Shown in pieces: positions 1-5,183 of a stretch of 6,310 bases of DNA (positions are counted from its first letter, which is position 1; the number at the start of each line of letters is the position of its first letter). A program made the translations under genes and the position numbers. Origin of the DNA: Trebonia sp. (GTDB taxonomy: Bacteria; Actinomycetota; Actinomycetes; Streptosporangiales; Streptosporangiaceae). The stretch is taken from positions 1-6,310 of the forward strand of contig JASHXJ010000067.1 of assembly GCA_030043595.1 (NCBI GenBank), read 5' to 3'. Below the pieces are notes generated by a model, which made no database searches, was not told the origin of the DNA, and saw only the letters and a program-made list of their open reading frames with translations.

Positions 1-1470
1 GTCGGACTCGCGCAGCTTCCACGGCGCCTGCTCGGAGAAGTACTTGTTGGCCTCGGCCACCGTGCGCATCGCCTCGGTGATCGCGAACTTGAAGCGCGAG
101 CTGGACAGGTGCTCCCCCACGACGGCGAACGCTTGCCGGGACGTCGCGAGCAGCGCGTGATCGGCGTCGGTCAGCTCGCCGGCGGGCGGGATAGAGCCGA
201 TGTTCCGCGCCGCGAAGGAGACCGCGCGGTTGACCAGGTTCCCCCAGGTGGCGACCAGTTCGTCGTTGTTGCGCCTGACGAACTCGCTCCAGGTGAAGTC
301 CGTGTCCTGGTTTTCCGGCCCGGCGATCGCCACGTAGTAGCGCAGCGCGTCCACGTCGTAGCGGGCCAGGAAGTCCCTGACATAGATCACCACGTGCCGG
401 GAGGACGAGAACTTCCGGCCCTCCATCGTCAGGTACTCGCTGCTTACTACTTCGGTGGGCAAGTTCAGCACTCCGAACGGTCCCGGGACGCCTCCCTTAG
501 CGCCAAGTCCCGCGTAGCCGAGCAGCATCGCCGGCCAGATCTCCGCGTGGAAGACGATGTTGTCCTTCCCCATGAAGTAGTAGGCCTCGGCATCCGGGTT
601 GTTCCACCAGGCGCGCCACGCGTCCGGGTCGCCGGACCGGCGGGCCCACTCGACAGACGCCGAGAGGTAGCCGATCACCGCGTCGAACCACACGTAGATC
701 TTCTTGTCCGGCCGGTCCCGCCAGCCGTCAAGCGGCACCGGCACGCCCCAGTCCAGGTCCCGGGTGATCGCCCTCGGCTGCAGGTCGTCCAGCAGGTTGA
801 GGGAGAACTTGAGCACGTTCGGCCGCCATTGCCCGGACTTGGACTGCAGCCAGGAACCGAGCACGTCGGTGAACGCGGGCAGGTCGAGGAAGTAGTGCTC
901 CTGCTCCACGAACCGCGGGGTCTCCCCGTTGATCCGTGACCTCGGGTTGATCAGGTCCGTCGGGTCCAGCTGGTTGCCGCAGTTATGGCACTGGTCGCCG
1001 CGGGCGCGCGGGTAGCCGCAAATCGGGCAGGTGCCCTCGATGTAGCGGTCCGGCAGCGTGCGGCCCGTGGACGGCGAGATCGCGCCGAGCGTGGTCTTCG
1101 GGAAGATGTACCCGTTGCGCAGCAGGGTCGCGAACATTTCCTGCACGACCGCGTAGTGGTTGCGCGTCGTGGTCCGGGTGAACAGGTCGTAGGTCATGCC
1201 GAGCGCGGTGAGGTCCTCGCCGATCACCGTGTTGTACCGGTCGGCGATCTCCCTGGGCGTCACGCCTTCCTTGTCCGCCTGGACCGTGATCGGCGTGCCG
1301 TGCTCGTCGGTGCCGGAGACCATCAGCACCTTGCTGCCCGCCATCCGCTGGTACCGGCTGAACATGTCGCTGGGGATAGCGAAGCCGGATACGTGCCCGA
1401 TGTGCCGCGGGCCGTTGGCGTACGGCCAGGCCGGCGCGGTCAGGATGTGCTTGGGGTTGGCGGAGGACAT
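1..1470 (-). CDS. metG: Methionyl-tRNA synthetase (3' end beyond window)
   Basis: Class I aminoacyl-tRNA synthetase that charges tRNA-Met (initiator and elongator) with methionine using ATP; cytoplasmic. I translated the minus strand by hand: 490 codons are open from ATG 1470 to the window edge with no stop. Visible marks are HIGH at residues 23-26 in the context PYANGPRHIGH, TDEHG at 54-58, one zinc knuckle with C148, C151, C161 and C164, the adenylate-site context YFMGKDN, and KFSSS at 353-357 as the KMSKS equivalent. The helical anticodon-binding domain begins at about residue 395 (WSEFVRRNNDELVATWGNLVNR region, given here only as context). Bacterial enzymes without a tRNA-binding extension are roughly 510-600 residues, so a short C-terminal part is missing. 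The start fits the family N-terminus and lies 2 nt after the stop of the upstream glycosyltransferase gene. Only a weak TAGG precedes it, suggesting translational coupling. Confidence 0.97.
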   Translation of the reverse strand, partial: MSSANPKHILTAPAWPYANGPRHIGHVSGFAIPSDMFSRYQRMAGSKVLMVSGTDEHGTPITVQADKEGVTPREIADRYNTVIGEDLTALGMTYDLFTRTTTRNHYAVVQEMFATLLRNGYIFPKTTLGAISPSTGRTLPDRYIEGTCPICGYPRARGDQCHNCGNQLDPTDLINPRSRINGETPRFVEQEHYFLDLPAFTDVLGSWLQSKSGQWRPNVLKFSLNLLDDLQPRAITRDLDWGVPVPLDGWRDRPDKKIYVWFDAVIGYLSASVEWARRSGDPDAWRAWWNNPDAEAYYFMGKDNIVFHAEIWPAMLLGYAGLGAKGGVPGPFGVLNLPTEVVSSEYLTMEGRKFSSSRHVVIYVRDFLARYDVDALRYYVAIAGPENQDTDFTWSEFVRRNNDELVATWGNLVNRAVSFAARNIGSIPPAGELTDADHALLATSRQAFAVVGEHLSSSRFKFAITEAMRTVAEANKYFSEQAPWKLRESD

Positions 1471-1472
1471 AC

Positions 1473-2684
1473 CTAAAGCCTACGGGTACTCGCGGGCTCG
1501 TCGCGTTCTTTAATCGTCGTCTCGGCGCCGATCGGCGTGTGCCTGGTCTGCTTGATCCCCAGGATCGACAGGAAGAACGTGCCGAGGATGACCTGACAGC
1601 TCAGCACCAGGGCGGTCACCGACGGGACCGTCAGCCGCAGCGCGTGCTCGTAGTTGAGCTGGCCGAACTTGTTCGCGTGCCAGTAGGTCAGCGAGTAGAT
1701 CAGCCCGCCGAGGCCGGCGATTCCGATCGCCGCGCCGGCCAGCAGGCCACGCTCGAGGGAGAGCTTCGCCAGCAGGCGCTGGACCTTCGGCTCCTCGGGG
1801 AGGAAACCTTCCGAACCCGCGTAAACCTGGGTGAACAGCCAGAAAAGCACCGCCTGGAACCCGATGATGACCATCGCGCTGGCCACGACCAGGGTGTCGA
1901 CGTCGAACGTCACGGTGCCGATGGTGACGGGGCCGGCGGCGGTGGCCGCCCCGATCGCCAGGCCCGCGACCAGCAGGACCAGGCCCGGCAGGAAGAACAG
2001 CCAGCGCGGGCTGAACAGCAGCAGGAACCGCAGGTGCCGCCAGCCGTCCCGCCAGCTGCGCAGGTGCGGCGGGCGGCTGCGGCCGTCCTTGGCCAGGGTC
2101 GTGGGGACCTCGGTGATCCGCTGCTTCGCGAGGGTGGCCTTCACCACCATCTCGCTGGCGAACTCCATGCCGGTGGCCTGCAGGCCGAGCTTTACGGCGC
2201 TGTCCCTCCTGAAGCCGCGCAGGCCGCAGTGGAAGTCGCCGATCGGGCTGCGGAAGAACAGCCTGCCGACGAAGGACAGCAGCGGGTTGCCCAGGTACCG
2301 GTGCAGCTTTCGCATCGCGCCCGGGGCGATGCCGCCCTTGAACCGGTTGCCCATCACCAGGTCCGCGCCGTTGCGGAGCTCCGTCACGAACGGCATCAGG
2401 TCGCTGAAGTCGTAGCTGTCGTCGGCGTCGCCCATGATCACGAACTCGCCGCGCGCGGCCAGGATGCCGCCCATGAGCGCGTTGCCGTAGCCCTTGTCGC
2501 TTACGTCGACGACACGGGCACCCGCTTCCTCGGCGAGCCGTTGGCTGCCGTCGGTGCTGCCGTTGTCGGCCACCACGACCTCGCCGCTGATCCCGCTGTC
2601 GGCGATGAACCGCACCGCCTTGCGGACACAGGTGGCCACGGTCTCCGCCTCGTTGAGGCAGGGCATGACGACGGTCAGCTCCAC
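1473..2684 (-). CDS. Family 2 glycosyltransferase, polyprenyl-phosphate-sugar synthase type, with C-terminal membrane domain
   Basis: Probably transfers a sugar from a nucleotide donor to a polyprenyl phosphate at the cytoplasmic membrane face; the sugar is unknown. The 403-residue product starts with a GT-A domain (about 1-215): LTVVMPCLNEAETV at the N-terminus, nucleotide-binding VVADNGSTDGS at about 37-47, the metal-binding DAD at 86-88, and IGDFHCGLRGFRR at about 148-160, a motif typical of DPM/DPG-synthase-like enzymes. Four hydrophobic helices follow at about 226-248, 265-287, 314-334 and 350-376, with a charged C-terminal tail. The start is GTG; it is the only normal start codon between the upstream in-frame stop (2703-2705) and the conserved N-terminus, and GGAG lies 5 nt before it. 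The gene is followed after 2 nt by metG and diverges from a GT-C-like membrane protein gene. It could instead make a glycolipid precursor other than polyprenyl-P-mannose; the donor cannot be read from sequence. Confidence 0.9.
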   Translation of the reverse strand: MELTVVMPCLNEAETVATCVRKAVRFIADSGISGEVVVADNGSTDGSQRLAEEAGARVVDVSDKGYGNALMGGILAARGEFVIMGDADDSYDFSDLMPFVTELRNGADLVMGNRFKGGIAPGAMRKLHRYLGNPLLSFVGRLFFRSPIGDFHCGLRGFRRDSAVKLGLQATGMEFASEMVVKATLAKQRITEVPTTLAKDGRSRPPHLRSWRDGWRHLRFLLLFSPRWLFFLPGLVLLVAGLAIGAATAAGPVTIGTVTFDVDTLVVASAMVIIGFQAVLFWLFTQVYAGSEGFLPEEPKVQRLLAKLSLERGLLAGAAIGIAGLGGLIYSLTYWHANKFGQLNYEHALRLTVPSVTALVLSCQVILGTFFLSILGIKQTRHTPIGAETTIKERDEPASTRRL

Positions 2685-2689
2685 GTGGA

Positions 2690-2693
2690 CTCC
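2690..2693 (-). promoter_or_regulatory. Ribosome binding site of the family 2 glycosyltransferase gene
   Basis: GGAG on the minus strand, followed by a 5-nt spacer and the GTG start at 2684-2682. It decides the start: the nearby ATG at 2696-2694 is in another frame and meets TGA after six codons, so it cannot begin this gene. Confidence 0.7.
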
Positions 2694-2698
2694 ATGGT

Positions 2699-2711
2699 GT
2701 ATCTACGATAC
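2699..2711. repeat. Inverted repeat GTATC-TAC-GATAC
   Basis: Two perfect 5-bp arms, GTATC and GATAC, flank a 3-bp centre. The element lies just upstream of the ribosome binding site of the minus-strand glycosyltransferase gene and covers the best minus-strand -10 candidate (TATCGT). The position would suit an operator, but 5-bp arms can occur by chance. Confidence 0.4.
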
Positions 2712-2719
2712 TTCTTAGG

Positions 2720-2735
2720 CAGCTACCCACAGCTA
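2720..2735. repeat. Direct repeat CAGCTA, 10-bp spacing
   Basis: CAGCTA occurs at 2720-2725 and again at 2730-2735, separated by CCCA, so the copies start 10 bp apart, about one helical turn. It lies in the divergent promoter region, upstream of the minus-strand -10 candidate, where an activator could bind. Short repeats like this may be chance. Confidence 0.35.
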
Positions 2736-2776
2736 TCGCCGCTAGTCGCGCCGGCTGAACCACTACCGTGTACGGC

Positions 2777-2807
2777 GGGCGCCCTGCCTGGAGGGCACCC
2801 TGCCCGG
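2777..2807 (+). repeat. Near-perfect 15-bp tandem repeat with hairpin potential in the leader of the membrane-protein gene
   Basis: GGGCGCCCTGCCTGG (2777-2791) is followed after one base by GGGCACCCTGCCCGG (2793-2807), matching at 13 of 15 positions with a 16-bp period. The copies can pair with each other: GCCCT at 2781-2785 is complementary to AGGGC at 2792-2796 with a 6-nt loop. The unit ends 3 nt before the ribosome binding site at 2811, so in RNA it would sit in the 5' leader next to the initiation site, or in DNA act as a double operator. Confidence 0.6.
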
Positions 2808-2810
2808 CAC

Positions 2811-2817
2811 AAGGAGG
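2811..2817 (+). promoter_or_regulatory. Strong ribosome binding site selecting a TTG start
   Basis: AAGGAGG is a near-ideal Shine-Dalgarno sequence followed by a 7-nt spacer and TTG at 2825-2827. It overrides the longer reading from GTG 2768, which would place this sequence and the tandem repeat inside the coding region. Confidence 0.85.
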
Positions 2818-2824
2818 ATACGGC

Positions 2825-4447
2825 TTGAGGGCAGCACAAGCGGTCATACGGAGCGCTCTGACCAGAAACAAACTTTTCGCCGTCGCGCTCGTGCCGGCGT
2901 TCCTGCTCCGTGTGGATGCCGAACTGGGGTATCGCTGGCAGTCCTGGTTCAACGACTCGTGGGACTACATGGACACCGCGGTCACGCTGCGGCTGGATCC
3001 CACCAGGACCGCGGGCTACTCGCTGTACCTGTGGGTGCTCAAGCCCTTTCACAGCCTCGCGCTCGTCACGGTCTCGCAGCACCTGATGGGCCTGCTGGTC
3101 GCTGTGATGATCTATGCCCTGGCCAGGCACCGGTTCGGCGCGCCCGAGTGGCTCGCGGTCGTGCTGACGCTGCCGGTGCTGTACGACGGGTTCGAGATCC
3201 AGCTCGAGCACCTGATCATGTCGGACACGCTGTTCCTGTTCCTGGTCATGGCGGCAGTCACGCTGCTGCTGTGGTCGCCGCTGCGGCCTGCTTCCGGCCT
3301 GACCTGGCTGCGCTGCGCGGGCGCCGGATTGCTGATCGGCCTGTCCGCCATAGTGCGGGCCACCGGCCTGCCGCTGCTGCCGCTGTTCGGCCTGTACGTG
3401 CTGATCGCGCTGTGGCCCCGCAGGCGCGGCCCGGGCTGGCGGACGCTGCTGGCGAGCGCCGCTGCCTTCGCCGTGGCAGGCGTGGCGCCGCTGCTCGGCT
3501 ACGCGAGCATCTACGACCTGCAGCACGGCCAGTTCACCACCAGCGAGTCGACCGGGATTTTCCTCTACTCACGGGTGATGACGTTCGCCGACTGCTCCAG
3601 GCTCAGCCTGCCGCCGGACCTGCTGTCGCTGTGCACCACCGTGCCGCCGGACAAGCGGCCGGTCGCGCAGGCGTACATCTGGACGTCCGCCAGCCCGCTG
3701 GACCGCTTCCCCGCGCCGAAGTTCAGCCCGCTGCCGGACAAGCTCGCCGAGGAGTTCGCGATCAAGGCGATCGAGGGCCAGCCGCTGGCGTACGCGCGGG
3801 CGGTCCTCGACGACACGTGGCGCGCGTTCGACTGGCCGCGGACGGTCTTCCCCAACGCCGAAACCTATGACGAGTACCTGTTCGGGTACCACTCGGTGCC
3901 CGTGGCCCCGGGACACGCAGCGGACGGCTACCCGTCGTCCGCGCAGGCGTACCTGGACGGCGCGAACCCGGCGACGTCGGTCGTGGACCCGTTCGCCCAG
4001 CTGATCCGCGTCTACCAGCGGTACGTCTTCCTGCCAGGCACGGTCTTCGGGCTGATACTGCTCGCGGGGCTCTTCGGCATGGCGCTGGGGTGGCGGCGGG
4101 GCGGCGGGGCGGCCATGCTGCCGTGGGCCACGTCCCTGGTGCTGATCGCGGCGCCGGCCGCGACGGCCGAGTTCGACTACCGGTACGTGACGACGGCGGT
4201 CCCGTTCGCCTGCCTGGCGCTGGCGATCGCGTTCGGCAGTGAGACCGCTGGCCGACGGTGGCTGGCGCGGCTGCTAGCCCGGGGGGCGACCCCCGTAACC
4301 CCCGTCCGGGGGGATCCCTCCCACCGGACCGCCCTGGCGCCGGCCAGCCCGCCGGGCCTCGCGCGCGGACTGCCGGGCGGCGGCCCTGGCGGCGGCACGG
4401 TCGACGCCAGCCACGACCAGCGTGATCTCGCCCCGGACGCCCCCTGA
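2825..4447 (+). CDS. Polytopic membrane protein, putative GT-C-fold glycosyltransferase
   Basis: Not identified as a named gene. From the TTG start it has 540 residues. About ten hydrophobic segments are seen: near 15-30, 79-100, 107-123, 131-150, 163-178, 181-197, 207-228, then 401-421, 428-446 and 455-471. After the first segment comes FNDSWDYMDTA (about 42-52), with acidic D44 and D47 where GT-C enzymes carry their catalytic acidic residue, then RTAGYSLYLW and EHLIMSDTLF, patterns reminiscent of lipid-carrier-dependent glycosyltransferases (GT39/GT83-like). A loop of about 170 residues (229-400), probably outside the cell, holds C257 and C270. FDYRYVTTAVPF precedes the last helix, as in related GT-C proteins. 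Residues 484-540 form a Gly/Pro/Ala-rich tail encoded opposite rsmI and look non-conserved. It diverges from a family 2 glycosyltransferase gene that could supply its lipid-linked sugar. A non-enzymatic membrane protein remains possible. Confidence 0.8.
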   Translation: MRAAQAVIRSALTRNKLFAVALVPAFLLRVDAELGYRWQSWFNDSWDYMDTAVTLRLDPTRTAGYSLYLWVLKPFHSLALVTVSQHLMGLLVAVMIYALARHRFGAPEWLAVVLTLPVLYDGFEIQLEHLIMSDTLFLFLVMAAVTLLLWSPLRPASGLTWLRCAGAGLLIGLSAIVRATGLPLLPLFGLYVLIALWPRRRGPGWRTLLASAAAFAVAGVAPLLGYASIYDLQHGQFTTSESTGIFLYSRVMTFADCSRLSLPPDLLSLCTTVPPDKRPVAQAYIWTSASPLDRFPAPKFSPLPDKLAEEFAIKAIEGQPLAYARAVLDDTWRAFDWPRTVFPNAETYDEYLFGYHSVPVAPGHAADGYPSSAQAYLDGANPATSVVDPFAQLIRVYQRYVFLPGTVFGLILLAGLFGMALGWRRGGGAAMLPWATSLVLIAAPAATAEFDYRYVTTAVPFACLALAIAFGSETAGRRWLARLLARGATPVTPVRGDPSHRTALAPASPPGLARGLPGGGPGGGTVDASHDQRDLAPDAP

Positions 4448-5152
4448 TTCCAGGCCCGCCCACGACGCGAGCTCGGCCAGCGTTCCCCTGCGGATCTCCT
4501 CGTGCACCTTGGTCAGCTCCCGGCAGACGACCGCGGCGCGGTCGGCTCCGTGCGAGCGCCGCAGTTCCCCCAGGGTCGCGGCGAGCCTGCGCGGTGACTC
4601 GAAGAACACCTGGGTGCGGGTGTCGGCCGCGAGCTCGGCGAACCGCCGCTCCCGCTCGCCCGGCTTGCGAGGCGGGAATCCCTCGAAGCAGAACCTGTCG
4701 GTGGGCAGCCCGCTGACCGCGAGCGCGGTGGTCACCGCGGACGGCCCTGGCACCGCGGTGACCCTGATCCCCGCCGCCGCCGCGGCGGCGACGAGCCGGT
4801 AACCGGGGTCGCTGATGCAGGGCATCCCGGCGTCGGTGACCAGGAGCACGTTCCTGCCCGCCTGGAGCTCGGCCAGCAGGTCGGCCGCGCGGCGCGCCTC
4901 GATCACGTCGTAATAGGACACCACGCGCCCGGTCAGCCGCACGTCCAGCGTCGCGGCCAGACGGCGCACCCGGCGGGTATCCTCGGCGGCTATCACGCTG
5001 GCGCTTTCCAGTTCCGCCGCGAGCCTGGCGGGGGCGTCGTCCGGTCTGCCGATGGGGACAGCGGCGAGCGTCAGAACGCCGGGGATGCCGGCGACACCGC
5101 CTCCTGTATGCACCGGTTCGTTACCATATTCGGCTTCGCTTCTGCTCCCCAC
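4274..5152 (-). CDS. rsmI: 16S rRNA (cytidine-1402-2'-O)-methyltransferase, lacking the usual C-terminal HTH
   Basis: SAM-dependent enzyme that 2'-O-methylates C1402 of 16S rRNA in the ribosomal P site. Numbered from the chosen GTG start (292 residues), the tetrapyrrole-methylase-like fold shows AAVPIGRPDDAP at about 30-41, AEDTRR at 56-61, VTDAGMPCISDPGYRL at about 105-120, PGPSAVTTAL with SGLPTDRFCFEGF at about 135-159, FFESPRRL at about 183-190, CRELTKVHEE, and the closing strand GEITLVVAG at about 241-249. The start GTG at 5152-5150 has AGGGAGG 5 nt upstream; ATG at 5170 is an alternative adding six residues but has no ribosome binding site. Either start leaves about 25 extra N-terminal residues. 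The family normally continues into a C-terminal helix-turn-helix (as in E. coli and M. tuberculosis RsmI); here only an Arg/Ala then Gly/Pro-rich tail follows, and no other frame supplies the missing part. The last 174 bp overlap the convergent membrane-protein gene. Confidence 0.93.
   Translation of the reverse strand: MGSRSEAEYGNEPVHTGGGVAGIPGVLTLAAVPIGRPDDAPARLAAELESASVIAAEDTRRVRRLAATLDVRLTGRVVSYYDVIEARRAADLLAELQAGRNVLLVTDAGMPCISDPGYRLVAAAAAAGIRVTAVPGPSAVTTALAVSGLPTDRFCFEGFPPRKPGERERRFAELAADTRTQVFFESPRRLAATLGELRRSHGADRAAVVCRELTKVHEEIRRGTLAELASWAGLESGGVRGEITLVVAGVDRAAARAAARQSAREARRAGRRQGGPVGGIPPDGGYGGRPPG
4281..4313. terminator. G/C-run double hairpin near the end of rsmI, possible terminator
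   Basis: The plus strand reads G6-CGA-C5-GTAA-C5-GTCC-G6. G 4282-4286 pairs with C 4290-4294 (loop of 3), and C 4299-4303 pairs with G 4308-4312 (loop of 4), giving two adjacent all-GC stems on either strand. It sits 4 bp beyond the rsmI stop codon toward its coding side and within the overlap with the convergent gene. There is no T-run, so it would be a U-less actinobacterial-type terminator at best; it could equally just reflect Gly/Pro codons. Confidence 0.35.
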
Positions 5153-5157
5153 CCAGC

Positions 5158-5164
5158 CCTCCCT
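5158..5164 (-). promoter_or_regulatory. Ribosome binding site of rsmI
   Basis: AGGGAGG on the minus strand, 5 nt before GTG 5152-5150. It favours this GTG over ATG 5170, inside whose reading it would fall. A second AGGAGG-like match about 57 nt further into the gene has no ATG, GTG or TTG in frame at proper distance. Confidence 0.6.
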
Positions 5165-5169
5165 GCACA

Positions 5170-5175
5170 TAGCAT
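5170..5175 (+). promoter_or_regulatory. Candidate -10 element for a leaderless pmt transcript
   Basis: TAGCAT fits the actinobacterial TANNNT -10 pattern and ends 8 nt before the pmt ATG at 5184, the spacing expected when transcription begins at or within a few bases of the start codon. No Shine-Dalgarno sequence precedes that ATG, which fits leaderless translation. No good -35 element is seen, and the hexamer lies at the divergent rsmI 5' end. Confidence 0.4.
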
Positions 5176-5183
5176 GGCGTTCG

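Larger units (their letters stand above)
2685..2824. promoter_or_regulatory. Divergent control region between the glycosyltransferase and membrane-protein genes
   Basis: This 140-bp non-coding stretch must hold the start signals of both divergent genes. It is visibly richer in A/T than its flanks around 2697-2735. Candidate -10 hexamers of the TANNNT type are TATCGT on the minus strand (2709-2704) and TACCGT on the plus strand (2764-2769). Neither has a convincing -35 element at 16-18 bp, so these assignments are weak. The repeats inside the region are listed separately. Confidence 0.5.

Noticed and set aside
109..939. Long plus-strand open frame opposite metG
   Set aside because: Arg/Val/Pro/His-rich composition with no domain; it is the antisense shadow of a clear MetRS gene in GC-rich DNA.
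1539..2828. 429-codon plus-strand open frame opposite the glycosyltransferase gene
   Set aside because: Antisense shadow rich in Arg, Ala, Gln and Glu without recognisable motifs; it also crosses the divergent promoter region.
1510..2952. 480-codon minus-strand open frame over the glycosyltransferase gene
   Set aside because: Arg/Gly/Pro/His-rich frame-shifted reading of the same strand; the overlapping 403-residue frame has unmistakable GT2 motifs.
4281..4313. Possible G-quadruplex
   Set aside because: Each strand has only two long G-runs close together, not the four tracts needed; the hairpin reading is more economical.
3762..4463. 233-codon minus-strand frame that might restore the lost RsmI C-terminus by frameshift
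   Set aside because: Its translation is Arg/Pro/Ser-rich with no helix-turn-helix pattern, so a frameshift does not explain the short RsmI.
4775..4790. Perfect 16-bp GCC/GGC palindrome inside rsmI
   Set aside because: It is produced by a run of alanine codons (GCG/GCC) in RsmI and needs no regulatory explanation.
5174..5176. ATG ten bases upstream of the pmt start
   Set aside because: It is out of frame with the PMT domain and has no ribosome binding site.
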